Shown: one piece after another, positions 47,861-56,970 of the stretch
Position numbering within the stretch: position 1 is the stretch's first letter
Layout: each line of letters begins with the position of its first letter
Assembly: GCF_000243155.2 (NCBI RefSeq)
Contig: NC_018017.1
Coordinates: 4,216,001 to 4,280,000, forward strand
From: Desulfitobacterium dehalogenans ATCC 51507
Lineage (GTDB): Bacteria > Bacillota > Desulfitobacteriia > Desulfitobacteriales > Desulfitobacteriaceae
Length of the DNA: 64,000 nucleotides
Direction of reading: 5' to 3'
Program-made: the position numbers and the translations under genes
Notes under the pieces: generated by a model
Seen by the model: only the letters and a program-made list of their open reading frames with translations
Told to the model about the DNA's origin: nothing
Database searches by the model: none

Positions 47861-48703
47861 CTAAAGGATGTCCTGCGTACAGCTCAAGGCGATACCCAAG
47901 GGTGTCACAAACATGGGGTTCAGCGGTTTATAGGTGGGAATCCTTGTCTGCCTGGCGATGCTATCCTCGATTCCTTTCAGACAGCAGGTCCCGCCTACCA
48001 GGTAGATTGTTTCAACTTGATAATCCCGCAAATGGTGGTTAAGGATGGAAGAAACCTTTTCGATCACCGGCCCCACCACAGGCGTCAGCTCCCGATGATT
48101 TTGGGGATTCTGTTTATAGCGCTCCGCTTCATCAAAACTCATCTTATAAGCCCCTGCTATAACCAGCGAAAAGTGGGTGCCTCCGGTCGGTTCATCAGCC
48201 ACATAAATGACCTCGCCGTCCTTTAGTATCGTAATCCCAGTGGTTCCTCCGCCAATATCGACGATGGCACCATCTTGGATTTTCAGTACGGCATTGGCTG
48301 CCGTAGGCTCATCCAAGAGGGTGGTAATTTCAAACCCCGCTCCCTGAACGACATGTTTGATCACACCTGAATCCAGGGTCATGGTTCCCGGCGGCAGGGC
48401 TGCTGCGGCATAGAGCAATTCCGTGCCCAGTTTTTCTTCCAGCTCCTGCTTTAATTCTTTGACGATGCGAATGGCACCTATATAGTCCACGACCATCCCA
48501 TCTTTGACTACATTGGCAAAGCGATAGGCACCGGCCACCGGCTGATAATTCTCGTCAAGGACGGCCAGAACAATATAGGCGGTCCCCAGGTCAATCCCTG
48601 TGTAGTAGACGGAGGATTTGCTCACGATAGGATGATTGATAACTTTTTCAAACACCTGAACCAGTTGATCGCAGTATTGAAAAGCAGAATTTACGCTTTG
48701 CAT
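47861..48703 (-). CDS. eutJ: EutJ-like actin/Hsp70-fold protein
   Basis: 280 residues with the ASKHA fold: phosphate loops YTGIDLGTAYIVLAVLDE (about 33-50) and GAIVDIGGGTTGITILKDGE (about 155-175), and the adenosine region YLVGGTCCLKGIEDSI near 250. EutJ is proposed to be a chaperone for compartment enzymes or shell assembly. Start chosen at ATG 48703 with GGGAGGG upstream; an upstream ATG at 48727 has no ribosome site. Overlaps the EutT-like gene end by 13 bases. Confidence 0.9.
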   Translation of the reverse strand: MQSVNSAFQYCDQLVQVFEKVINHPIVSKSSVYYTGIDLGTAYIVLAVLDENYQPVAGAYRFANVVKDGMVVDYIGAIRIVKELKQELEEKLGTELLYAAAALPPGTMTLDSGVIKHVVQGAGFEITTLLDEPTAANAVLKIQDGAIVDIGGGTTGITILKDGEVIYVADEPTGGTHFSLVIAGAYKMSFDEAERYKQNPQNHRELTPVVGPVIEKVSSILNHHLRDYQVETIYLVGGTCCLKGIEDSIARQTRIPTYKPLNPMFVTPLGIALSCTQDIL

Positions 48704-49362
48704 GATTGCCCTCCCAGACACTTCCACATCATGACGCAGAGTATGTTCATGATCAGATTAATTTTCTCAATAAGATCCTCTCGTGAGCAAACTCTACCCT
48801 CCTCATGCCAATAGGCTTCAAGGATTGAAGATTCCAGTTCACGAAGAGTTGCCCGTAAGTGGTTTAAGGAAGCAATGGCTGCTCCATTTTCCGCCCGCAC
48901 GTGAAACTCGTTGATATCAAAGTGCTTGCCCAGATAGGTTGAGCAGTTTTTGATCTCTGCTTCAGACCAATTCTGAAATTGCAGGTTAACCGGCAACCTC
49001 TGTTCCCATGCCGATTTTTTCACCTCGCCGAAACATCTTCCCAGCGCGAATACTTCTTCGGCCAGAACAGCATCACCACCGCTCAGAAGGTTCGCCCCCA
49101 CCATCAGAAACAGAGATTCCAGACTCTCCATTCTGCGTCTTAATCTCAGAACGTTCCAGCTTTCCCGTTCCTGCTCCGGGCCCGACTTAACGTTGTTGGC
49201 ACTCTTTCTTTTGCTGTCTTGGGCTTCTACCAGCTTGATTCCCCTATCGACAAGAAATTGGCGGGCTTCCGGTGTGATTTTCGTCCGGGGTTCCAGAACA
49301 TAAGCCGTAAAGAGCTCAGCTTTATATAAATCGCGTAATTCTGTCTCGGTAATAAACCTCAT
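48691..49362 (-). CDS. EutT-like protein lacking the metal-binding cysteine motif
   Basis: 223 residues. The N-terminus FITETELRDLY ... KITPEARQFLVDRGIKLVE and the second half (HVRAENGAAIASLNHLRATLRELE, LNLIMNILCVMMW-like end) follow EutT, the corrinoid adenosyltransferase of ethanolamine compartments. The Cys-rich CCxxC metal motif of EutT is not present: the region between residues 50 and 100 has no cysteine. CutC needs no B12, so the protein has probably taken another role. Homology is from my reading of sequence patterns, not an alignment run. Confidence 0.7.
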   Translation of the reverse strand: MRFITETELRDLYKAELFTAYVLEPRTKITPEARQFLVDRGIKLVEAQDSKRKSANNVKSGPEQERESWNVLRLRRRMESLESLFLMVGANLLSGGDAVLAEEVFALGRCFGEVKKSAWEQRLPVNLQFQNWSEAEIKNCSTYLGKHFDINEFHVRAENGAAIASLNHLRATLRELESSILEAYWHEEGRVCSREDLIEKINLIMNILCVMMWKCLGGQSCKA

Positions 49363-49407
49363 GGTTTCACCCCCACTTCCTGAAATCTTCCTTAATTAAT
49401 GTCCTGT

Positions 49408-49848
49408 TCAATTGGATGTGCCTAAGAGATGCTCCTTCAGCTCCCCTACCCCCGTGTTGTCTGTTAAAGAGATCCGGAAATAGGGTCCAGAAACCCCGAT
49501 ACTCTGCATTTGTTGGGTACACAATGGGGCATTCTCCGGTTCCAAGTCAATCTTAGTCATCACACCGATAACCGGACATGTAAAGGTTTTCGCAAAGCCG
49601 GGCGGATAGACCTCGACGGGCCTGGATGAGTCGATAAGAAGAAGCACATGGGATGCAGTTTGGGCTGTGGCAATGAGGTATTTATACATGGAAGGGTTTT
49701 CAATATATGAGCCGGGAGTGTCAATGGTATTCCTCCCATAAATGACATCCTGGGTTTTCTTTAAGGGTCTGGAGGTATCATTGAGGATATTAGCCAAAGA
49801 GGATTTACCGGCTTGAGTGGGTCCGACGATCATGATGCGTTTTTTCAT
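49408..49848 (-). CDS. eutP: EutP/PduV-type small GTPase-like protein
   Basis: 146 residues with a P-loop [10 protein letters not shown] (about 8-17), a switch region [19 protein letters not shown] and the guanine motif area VMTKIDLE (TKxD, about residue 98). The family is thought to act in compartment positioning or assembly; some EutP proteins have acetate kinase activity. Four-base overlap with eutS means translational coupling. Confidence 0.92.
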   Translation of the reverse strand: MKKRIMIVGPTQAGKSSLANILNDTSRPLKKTQDVIYGRNTIDTPGSYIENPSMYKYLIATAQTASHVLLLIDSSRPVEVYPPGFAKTFTCPVIGVMTKIDLEPENAPLCTQQMQSIGVSGPYFRISLTDNTGVGELKEHLLGTSN

Positions 49849-50198
49849 GTGCTGGTTATCCTGGCCGTGGTAAAGCTCAACAGCTTTTCCAGGGTGTCAT
49901 TGATGGCCATGATGGCTGCCTGAACACTTGCCACATCACCGGATAGTACCAAAGAACCTGTAAAGCGGTCCAAAAAACCTATCTCCACATCGGAGGCCTT
50001 GGTGGCTATATCCGCGGCGATGATCGCCGTCTCACTGGGTGTGAGGGTTAAGATTCCAATGGCTCCCCGTTCTTCAATGCCGAGACGTTCGTATAAGTCC
50101 TGTACCGGTGAAGCGATAACATGAGCCAGCGTGACCTGCTTGCCGGGAACGTATTCTTGAATTATTCGTTTTCTGTCAAAGTCATCGGTAACACTCAT
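49845..50198 (-). CDS. eutS: Circularly permuted shell protein EutS
   Basis: 117 residues, very close in pattern to EutS/Pdu[22 protein letters not shown] at the start, [40 protein letters not shown], and a final beta segment. Permuted BMC-H proteins form hexamers with a plugged barrel on one face. First gene after RNA element copy B; GGAGGG precedes the ATG. Confidence 0.95.
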   Translation of the reverse strand: MSVTDDFDRKRIIQEYVPGKQVTLAHVIASPVQDLYERLGIEERGAIGILTLTPSETAIIAADIATKASDVEIGFLDRFTGSLVLSGDVASVQAAIMAINDTLEKLLSFTTARITST

Positions 50199-50270
50199 AA
50201 AATCCCTCCGTTCGGATGCTGTTTGGAAAAGGGGGTTGAAGGCGAAGGCTCCGAGGGTCCCCGGAACTCT

Positions 50271-50915
50271 CCAGGATTTTGCTTTACACCGGTCGCTCCA
50301 TAAGCTGTGCGGACAAAACTACCGCTCAAGCCCTCCGCTCCGTCGGGTGCCCGCCCAAATCGCTCCTGCTCAGTGGGCGGTTGGAAACGTCCTGTTTCCA
50401 ACCCGACTCCGCTGCATGCTTTTCGCGAAGTTTTGTTCCCGCTCGCTTAAATTCGCTTTCTTTTGTAAAGCAAAATCCTTGGGTTGCTTTGCGGGGGTGA
50501 GTGAGCGGGTCTTTGCAGGATGAGCTTCCTGGCCCGGGCCACTTTTTCCGTCTTTGCCGGGCCGCTGGCGGCATGGTCGGCTGCCCAGATCGACTGCTAA
50601 GATGACTCCTGCAAAGTCCCGTAAAAGTCCTGAAAGCAGTGCTGAAAAGAGACCCGCAAGCGTAGCTTTACGTACAAAAGAGAACGAATTTAGCAGAGGG
50701 GCGGTCAGGTGAAGGTCGCTTTCTTAACACTGTGGAGCCACTGGTTCACATGCAGAAAGCAGCGGGGTTTGGCGTAACAGTTAAGAAAGCGTGTGAACCA
50801 GCCCTGGAGCTATGGAGTACGTGAGATCCGATGAAGAAAGCCTCCAGTGGAGGGTTTCAGGAGCTCACGCCCGAAGGTACGTTGTGCGTAAAGCTACGCG
50901 ACCCGCTCGGACACC
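50271..50915 (+). ncRNA. Repeated large structured RNA element, copy B, inside the choline operon
   Basis: About 645 bases between cutD and eutS with no supported gene. Same helices as copy A: 50271-50287 with 50465-50482; CGCCC/GGGCG (50352-50356, 50375-50379), a compensatory change from CGGCC/GGCCG; 50438-50447 with 50500-50509 (pseudoknot across helix 1); CCGG/TCGG near 50560; 18-base arms 50660-50677 with 50882-50899; and interleaved arms 50718-50728/50780-50790 and 50741-50750/50792-50801. It has an extra arm at about 50819-50871 (CGTGAG/CTCACG with CCTCC/GGAGG hairpin) absent from copy A. G-U pairs arise only on the plus strand, antisense to the operon. Could be an RNA-coding mobile element. 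Confidence 0.75.
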
Positions 50916-50956
50916 CCTGCCAGTACCGACTGCGGATAGCCGGTTACTTCGCCAAG

Positions 50957-51940
50957 TCAATGCCTGATGATACTGGCCTGCAGCTCGTATCCCCCAATGA
51001 TTCGAGCGATCTCATCCAACTCTTCGGCCTTAAAACTCAAATCCTCGGTAATGGTGTAGCTCATATCCAACTGCTTATATTTATTGATTCCTAATTTGTG
51101 ATAAGGCAGCAAGTCGATTCCCTGAAAGTTCTTGCAGCTGTTGAAGGGTTGAAGGAATTCCATGGTGCGGCAGATCGTGTCTTTGCTGTCATTCATCCCT
51201 CGAATAAGGGGCATTCTGATCTTGACATTGAATCCGCGGTGAATCAGCTCGGTCAGATTATCGAGAATGCGTTCATTCCGTACCCCTGTCAGTTCGTAGT
51301 GCCGATCCGAGTCGATGTGCTTAAGATCATACAAAAACAAATCGGTAAACTGAGCGATCATGAGCAAAGTATCCAGCTTGGCATACCCACAGGTTTCAAT
51401 GGCGGTATTGATTCCCATCCGTTGACATTCCATGAGCAGATTGGTGGCAAACTCGGGCTGGGCTGTTACTTCCCCTCCGCCAAGGGTGACTCCTCCACCT
51501 GAGCTCAGGTAGAAGAGTGCGTCTTGTTGGATGATTTCCAGCACATCAGAGATTTTCAGATCCGTACCGGCAATGGAGAGGGCCTTTTTCGGACAGATTG
51601 CTTCACACTTGCGGCAGCCTACACAGTCGATGCTCCGGTTGATGGTGTGCTTAGTCGGTTCATAGTAGGTGCGTGCCGGTTTGACGTCCTGATTGGCAAA
51701 AAAGTGGATATTGACAGGGCAAACCGGACTACAATTGCCACAGTGAATACATGAGTCTTCCATATACATGACCTGGTATTTTCGCTCCAGTCCCTCCGGG
51801 TTGGAACACCATCGGCATCTCAGGGGACATCCTTTAAAGAAAATCAGGGTTCTTATGCCCGGCCCGTCATAGAGAGAATACTTCTGAACATTGAAGATCC
51901 TCGCCTGCCGTTCTAAAATGCTGCAAATTTCAGTACTCAT
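50957..51940 (-). CDS. cutD: Choline trimethylamine-lyase activating enzyme CutD
   Basis: Radical SAM activase that puts the glycyl radical on CutC. 327 residues. CxxxCxxC cluster at Cys38, Cys42 and Cys45 (FFKGCPLRCRWCSNPEG), preceded by the activase signature KYSLYDGPGIRT. An insert carries two ferredoxin-type clusters, CIHCGNCSPVCP and CVGCRKCEAICP, as in activases of the glycerol dehydratase/CutD group. GGGVTLGGGEVTAQPEF is the SAM glycine motif. Directly follows cutC by 46 bases. Confidence 0.95.
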   Translation of the reverse strand: MSTEICSILERQARIFNVQKYSLYDGPGIRTLIFFKGCPLRCRWCSNPEGLERKYQVMYMEDSCIHCGNCSPVCPVNIHFFANQDVKPARTYYEPTKHTINRSIDCVGCRKCEAICPKKALSIAGTDLKISDVLEIIQQDALFYLSSGGGVTLGGGEVTAQPEFATNLLMECQRMGINTAIETCGYAKLDTLLMIAQFTDLFLYDLKHIDSDRHYELTGVRNERILDNLTELIHRGFNVKIRMPLIRGMNDSKDTICRTMEFLQPFNSCKNFQGIDLLPYHKLGINKYKQLDMSYTITEDLSFKAEELDEIARIIGGYELQASIIRH

Positions 51941-51986
51941 AATGTCTCCATCTCTAGAAACTACCTAATTAAAGGTGATTAAAAAC

Positions 51987-54533
51987 TTAAAAGTGATCCA
52001 AAACGGTGCGGCTGATGATTTCGTCCTGAACCTCTTTGCACAATTCCACGAAGTAGGCGCTGTATCCGGCGACGCGAATAATTAGATCCCGATACTTATC
52101 CGGTTCGAGTTGAGCCCGTTTCAGAACTTCATTATCCACATAGCTGAATTGCATCTGGCCGTTGCCGAGGATGGATGCTGTTCTGAGCAAGGTGATCAGG
52201 CCGTTTTCCCCTTCCGGAGTTTCGAGAATACCGCGCAGTAGTTTGAAGTTATGCACCATGCCAATATTCATGGATTCAACGCTCAGCTTGCTGACGGATT
52301 TGATGATGGCTGTGGGTCCGAATTTATCCGCACCTTGGGTCGGACTGATTCCGTCCGACAGCGGTGTCCAGGCCAGCCGTCCGTTCGGTGTCGCCCCGGT
52401 TATTTCACCGATGGGTGTGTTGTTGGAAATGGAAAGGGTGCCATGAGTAAAATGGGAAAAGAGCATTTTAAAGGAATTGTGAACCCGTTCGGTCCAAACA
52501 ATGATATCGGAGGCAATTAAATCAGCATAATCATCATCATTTCCGTATTTCGGCGCATTAAGGCAATCGGTGCGCAAAGCTTCGTAGCCCTCAAAATTGG
52601 CATTCAGGGCATCCCTGATTTGTTTCAGGGTGACCTTCTTCTCTTCAAATACCAGCTTTTTGATCGCCGCCATAGAGTCTGCATAAGTTCCCAGGCCGGA
52701 GAAGATCAATCCAGGACCAAAATTGATCCGCGCTCCACCGCTGGTAACATCCGTCCCTTTTTCCATACAGCCTTCGACCAGCAGAGACATCAGGGGTTTA
52801 GGAACGAGTTCTCGATGGACACGCTGACTCACAATGGTGCCAATCGCTGATAAACGAATGATATGCTCAATTTGTTGCTTACAAGCGGCATCAAATTCTT
52901 CATAAGTCCTGAAGTCGTCAAGATCGCCGGTATCAAGACCTTCCATCGTGCCCCGCCATTTCATAACGCCGCGGTTCAGAACAAATTCGATGGCGATGGG
53001 CCATTGGGTATAGCCGGTGGATGTCCACTGATAGATACCGCCGGATTTCTGAGGTTCAACACAGCCCATAAGGCAATAGTCCCGGGAATCTTCAATGCTG
53101 AAGCCTTTCGCCAGCATCATCTTGATATGACTGTCATCAAAGTGACAGGCAGGGAAACCTAACCCGGCTTTTACCACTTCGACAATCTTTTTCAGATAGT
53201 TTTGGGGGGATTGATTATGGATTCGGCAGGCCAGAGAAGGTTGATACATCTTGGTAAAGCGAACGGCATCCATGATCAGATAGGTCAGCTCGTTGGTGGC
53301 ATCCCCTCCGGTGCGCTTCTGGCCGCCTACAGTACAGTTGATGAAGGGTTGATAGCCGGCGAAATATTTAGCTCCCTGCTCACTGGACAGCCACATTACT
53401 TCCGAGCATTTGATCAGAAAACAGCTCAACAATTCGAAGGCTTCCAGTTTGTTGAGCCGGCCGCTTTCCATATCGGCCTTGAACATGGGGTAAATATATT
53501 GATCCAAACGTCCCAGGGAAATACCTGTCTGGTTCTCTTCAACGACAAACAGGGATTCAAGGGTCCAAATCGATTGAAGGGCTTCATAGAAGGTACGGGG
53601 CGGATGGGCGGGAACCCAGGTCAAAATATCAGAGATCTTGTGCAGTTCCTGTTTCCGTACGGAATCCACCTCCCGGTCGGCTAATTCTCGGGCATAATTG
53701 GAAAGCCGTTGGGCATAAGCCAAAATGCCGTCACAAGTCTCAATCTCTGCTTTATAGAAGTAGATCTTGTCGAGGTCTTCCGGGTTCTCCATGGACAATT
53801 TGCTCAATCTGTCCTCAGCTTCCTGCCTTACCCCTTTAATTCCTTTTTTAATCAGGATTACATCATATCCGGGGGCGGTATCGCCGCCGCCGTTGATTTG
53901 ATGGTAGGAAAGGTCACTCACAAAGGACTCACCGGAAAAGGACCAGATCCCGGCATCTTCGTATTGTTTCTGACAAATCTCGTCCACGCTTTTCCCTTCC
54001 CAGAAAGGGAAGATTTCTTCCCGGAGGATGCGCTTATCTTCTTCACTGATTTGGAAGGGATCCTGTGCTCTGGTGGCCATAGTATCCAGTTCATCCCGAA
54101 CCCATCTCCAGGCAATATCCGGTGAAAACGCACCGGCCCGCGGTTTTCCGCAAGGATGTCCCACAATGAGTTCGTCTTTTTGAATGAAGAGAGGCGCCGT
54201 CTCACAGGCCCTTCTGAAACACTTGGCCCGGAGCAGAATCCTAGGTAAGCCGGGATTTTCCCTGGTTACTTGGGTGAATGCTCTGGCCCGATCGATGCTG
54301 ACACTGGGTTTGGCTTGTAAATAGACTGTGCGCAGATTGTTTAAACGCGGCGTAAGACCGGTGATTTCCCCTTCGTACACAGGGGACTTTCTCTCTTGGT
54401 ACGCCGGGGATGGGGAATGTGCCGCCAGTTCCTTGGAGATCTCCTGAAATAGTTTCATAACAATAGCTGTTTCCTCTGGGGATAAGTTCTTAGTTACATC
54501 GGCAAATTTCGCCGAAAATTCTTTGCTATCCAT
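51987..54533 (-). CDS. cutC: Choline trimethylamine-lyase, glycyl radical enzyme
   Basis: Cleaves choline to trimethylamine and acetaldehyde. 848 residues. Residues matching the studied Desulfovibrio CutC, all shifted by two positions: Tyr210 and Asp218 ([10 protein letters not shown]), Phe397, Cys491 and Glu493 (MGCVEPQ), Thr504 ([10 protein letters not shown]) and radical Gly823 (RVAGYSA). This set separates CutC from glycerol and propanediol dehydratases. The first 55 residues form an extension with an amphipathic helix ([17 protein letters not shown]), likely a shell-targeting peptide. GGGAGGG precedes the ATG. Strictly anaerobic enzyme. Confidence 0.96.
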   Translation of the reverse strand: MDSKEFSAKFADVTKNLSPEETAIVMKLFQEISKELAAHSPSPAYQERKSPVYEGEITGLTPRLNNLRTVYLQAKPSVSIDRARAFTQVTRENPGLPRILLRAKCFRRACETAPLFIQKDELIVGHPCGKPRAGAFSPDIAWRWVRDELDTMATRAQDPFQISEEDKRILREEIFPFWEGKSVDEICQKQYEDAGIWSFSGESFVSDLSYHQINGGGDTAPGYDVILIKKGIKGVRQEAEDRLSKLSMENPEDLDKIYFYKAEIETCDGILAYAQRLSNYARELADREVDSVRKQELHKISDILTWVPAHPPRTFYEALQSIWTLESLFVVEENQTGISLGRLDQYIYPMFKADMESGRLNKLEAFELLSCFLIKCSEVMWLSSEQGAKYFAGYQPFINCTVGGQKRTGGDATNELTYLIMDAVRFTKMYQPSLACRIHNQSPQNYLKKIVEVVKAGLGFPACHFDDSHIKMMLAKGFSIEDSRDYCLMGCVEPQKSGGIYQWTSTGYTQWPIAIEFVLNRGVMKWRGTMEGLDTGDLDDFRTYEEFDAACKQQIEHIIRLSAIGTIVSQRVHRELVPKPLMSLLVEGCMEKGTDVTSGGARINFGPGLIFSGLGTYADSMAAIKKLVFEEKKVTLKQIRDALNANFEGYEALRTDCLNAPKYGNDDDYADLIASDIIVWTERVHNSFKMLFSHFTHGTLSISNNTPIGEITGATPNGRLAWTPLSDGISPTQGADKFGPTAIIKSVSKLSVESMNIGMVHNFKLLRGILETPEGENGLITLLRTASILGNGQMQFSYVDNEVLKRAQLEPDKYRDLIIRVAGYSAYFVELCKEVQDEIISRTVLDHF

Positions 54534-54562
54534 CCTTTGCCCTCCCTTTTATTCATTGACTT

Positions 54563-56086
54563 TTAAGCATTTCTATAAGGTAAAAGCTGTTCCAGCAATG
54601 TTTCCAACAGCTCGTTGAGGTCCTGGGTTCTTTCCTTAGGGTAACCTGTGCCGGAGCAAAAACTTCCGTTTAGTCCTGTTAGCTCCGTTAATCCTGCCGA
54701 TTCTGCCTGCAGACCACAGGTTATGTCCTCCAGTTTTCGTACCCCATAGCCTATCTTGCGGATATTGATTAAATTCAGTGGTGAAATATTATCTGAAGTG
54801 AACCCGCCGCCGCCGGCACCGCAACCGAGAGTTAAGGCCGGGAAGAGATTGGTTGTTCCTCCAATTCCCCCCAGAGTGGCGGGCGTATTCACGAGTACTC
54901 TTGAGACGGGCTTTTTCAGGGCAAACTCCCTGATCACCTGCTCATTCCGGGAATGAATGACGAGGGTATGCCCCCGGCCATCGTTGAGCAGCAGCTCGAT
55001 ACATTTTTCACAGGCGTTGAGCCAGTCCTTTTCCACATAAAAGGCCAACACCGGACAGAGCTTTTCTTTAGCATAGGGGTTGGTCGGAGCAACAAATCTT
55101 TGTTCAGAAATGAGGACTTTAGTATTTTCCAGGACAGAGACGCCAGTTTTCCGTGCCAGCTCTACAGCCGTGTTACCGACGATGTCCGGATTGGCGCTGC
55201 CGTCAGACCGCAGAAAGAGTTGACCAAGTTGTGCTGATTCTTCTGCCGAGAGGAAGTATGCACCATTTCTTTTCAGCTCTTCCCTTACCTCGTCGGCAAT
55301 GCATTCCTCAGCCACAATGGATTGCTCTGAGGCGGACACTATGCCATTGTCAAAGGTTCTACTGGTAATGATATCCGCTACTGCCTGTTTTATGTCGGCC
55401 GAACGCTCTATAAAAGCCGGGCCATTCCCGGGTCCGCCATAGATCGTCGGTTTCCCGGAGGCATAGGCGGCCTTGACCATCTTGGGCACTCCTGTCACCA
55501 TGATCAGGGCTGTATCCTTGTGGTTCATCAGCCCCAGTGTCCCTTCAACAGCCTGGGTCCTCTGATAGCCGATGGCCCCGCAGGGCAGCCCGCTGGCTTC
55601 AGCGGTCCGCACCAGTATCTCCAGCACTTTTCTGATAGTTTTCTTCGCCTTGGGGTGAGGGGAAAAAACAATGGCATTGCCTGATTTTATGGCGATTAAG
55701 GTTTTATAGATGGTAGTGGATACGGGGTTGGTGGATGGCAGCAAAGCGACAATGACTCCCACAGGTACGCCGACATCTATGGTTTGATTCTCTTTATCTT
55801 CAGCGATAATGCCGACGACTTTCATCTTACTGATTTTCTTGTAGAGAAAATTACTGGCAAAAATATTCTTTATATATTTGTCCTGCCATTTTCCGAATCC
55901 CGTTTCTTCATAGGACATAATCGCCAGTTCCCGGGCATATTTCGCCACTTCGGCAGCTATACGCTCCACAATCCGGTCCAGCTTTTCCTGGGGAAAGGCC
56001 GCCAAAGTCTTTTGAGCCTCCCGGGCGTTTTCGATCAGAATCCGTGCTTCTTGAATTGAAAGCAAATCATTGTCCATGCGATTCAT
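54563..56086 (-). CDS. Aldehyde dehydrogenase paralogue with Ser in place of catalytic Cys
   Basis: 507 residues of the CoA-acylating PduP/EutE family, aligning without gaps to the paralogue at 42570-44057 over the first 251 residues. At position 251 the catalytic Cys is replaced by Ser (FDNGIVSASEQS; codon TCC), while the cofactor loop VTGVPKMVKAAYASGKPTIYGGPGN is kept. C-terminal helix LNELLETLLEQLLPY resembles an encapsulation peptide. It may be an inactive structural partner, a scaffold, or an enzyme with another activity. Lies directly upstream of cutC. Confidence 0.9.
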   Translation of the reverse strand: MNRMDNDLLSIQEARILIENAREAQKTLAAFPQEKLDRIVERIAAEVAKYARELAIMSYEETGFGKWQDKYIKNIFASNFLYKKISKMKVVGIIAEDKENQTIDVGVPVGVIVALLPSTNPVSTTIYKTLIAIKSGNAIVFSPHPKAKKTIRKVLEILVRTAEASGLPCGAIGYQRTQAVEGTLGLMNHKDTALIMVTGVPKMVKAAYASGKPTIYGGPGNGPAFIERSADIKQAVADIITSRTFDNGIVSASEQSIVAEECIADEVREELKRNGAYFLSAEESAQLGQLFLRSDGSANPDIVGNTAVELARKTGVSVLENTKVLISEQRFVAPTNPYAKEKLCPVLAFYVEKDWLNACEKCIELLLNDGRGHTLVIHSRNEQVIREFALKKPVSRVLVNTPATLGGIGGTTNLFPALTLGCGAGGGGFTSDNISPLNLINIRKIGYGVRKLEDITCGLQAESAGLTELTGLNGSFCSGTGYPKERTQDLNELLETLLEQLLPYRNA

Positions 56087-56137
56087 TCTTTATCCCCCTT
56101 TCCACTTGAGGATTGAACAAGCTCAAAACTGCACTGT

Positions 56138-56428
56138 TTACCAATCAATAAGGTGCTTGGCTACAATTTTCTCTACATCGGGATGGGGCCTGGCAATTAC
56201 ATTGGTGCTATAAATTTTACCCACCTTGCCGGCTGCTTCGATGCCGGCCTCTACCGCTGTTTTTACTGCTCCCACATCCCCCCGGACCACCACGGAGATC
56301 AGACCTGAAGCAACATTCTCATAACCCACCAATTCCACTTCTGCTGCCTTGCACATAGCATCCGCAGCTTCCAGCACCGAAACCAGTCCATAAGTTTCTA
56401 TAAACCCTAAAGCATCATTTTTCTCCAC
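56138..56428 (-). CDS. Microcompartment shell protein, single BMC domain
   Basis: About 96 residues from GTG 56428, placed by GGAGGAG six bases upstream (an upstream TTG overlaps that site). [57 protein letters not shown] is a standard BMC-H fold, with the C-terminus NVIARPHPDVEKIVAKHLIDW. The pore loop YENVASG differs from that of the last shell gene of the operon, so the tiles are not interchangeable. Second gene of the operon. Confidence 0.94.
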   Translation of the reverse strand: MEKNDALGFIETYGLVSVLEAADAMCKAAEVELVGYENVASGLISVVVRGDVGAVKTAVEAGIEAAGKVGKIYSTNVIARPHPDVEKIVAKHLIDW

Positions 56429-56454
56429 GGGATACTCCTCCAAAACCTTCAGTG

Positions 56455-56751
56455 TTAAGCATCGATATCATGTCTTGAAACAATCTTGCCCACCCGGCTG
56501 ACGGGGCGCGGCATAACGTGGGCGGCCGTTAGTTCTCCAATCGCTGCTGCAGCTGCTGCTCCTTTTTCTACTGCCGATCTTACTGCGGCGACATCCCCTT
56601 TCACCATAACGGTGACCAGCCCTGAGCCAATATTTTCATAGGAAACAAGCACCACATCTGCAGTTTTGCACATGACATCCGCCGCTTCGATGGCCGGAAC
56701 CATTCCCCTGGTTTCAATAAGTCCTAAGGCTTCTTCGCCAAAGTATTCCAT
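56455..56751 (-). CDS. Microcompartment shell protein, single BMC domain, first gene of operon
   Basis: 98 residues, [62 protein letters not shown] followed by HVMPRPVSRVGKIVSRHDIDA; pore loop YENIGSG. Likely an abundant shell tile since it is promoter-proximal. Leader of about 90 bases from the predicted start of transcription, AGAGGAG ribosome site. Confidence 0.95.
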   Translation of the reverse strand: MEYFGEEALGLIETRGMVPAIEAADVMCKTADVVLVSYENIGSGLVTVMVKGDVAAVRSAVEKGAAAAAAIGELTAAHVMPRPVSRVGKIVSRHDIDA

Positions 56752-56847
56752 AGAATTACTCCTCTTTATATAACATCAAACCCAATAGCATCTCTTAGCA
56801 TATTTCATCGAATTTTGTAGTTGTGTATGATTGCACATGTTACTTTT

Positions 56848-56875
56848 ATTATAGTGCCTACTGGGATAACTGTAA
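56848..56875 (-). promoter_or_regulatory. Promoter of the choline microcompartment operon
   Basis: Minus strand TTACAG (56870-56875), 16-base spacer, perfect TATAAT (56848-56853). Start of transcription expected near 56841. The weak -35 box fits an activator-dependent promoter. Confidence 0.65.
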
Positions 56876-56885
56876 TATACTAAAC

Positions 56886-56903
56886 ACTTATACGGGATAT
56901 AAT
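56886..56903. promoter_or_regulatory. Candidate LysR-type operator at the choline operon
   Basis: Plus strand ACTTATACGGGATATAAT, centred about 53 bases upstream of the predicted transcription start, a normal place for a LysR activator. Shares a pattern with sites at 61102-61118, 62235-62248 and 62271-62290. Confidence 0.5.
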
Positions 56904-56922
56904 CAGAGACTGACATAAGACC

Positions 56923-56948
56923 AAACCTCCTGGCAAGCCAGGAGGTTT
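56923..56948 (-). terminator. Terminator after MFS gene
   Basis: Perfect arms AAACCTCCTGGC/GCCAGGAGGTTT with a two-base AA or TT centre. The T-run is better on the plus strand; it separates the MFS gene from the operon promoter. Confidence 0.65.
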
Positions 56949-56970
56949 TAATATTGTACTCGATTCGTTT

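Noticed and set aside
51987-54533. CutC as glycerol/propanediol dehydratase or pyruvate formate-lyase
   Set aside because: The choline-pocket residues (Tyr210, Asp218, Phe397, Thr504) all match CutC with one uniform offset, which the other glycyl radical enzymes would not show.
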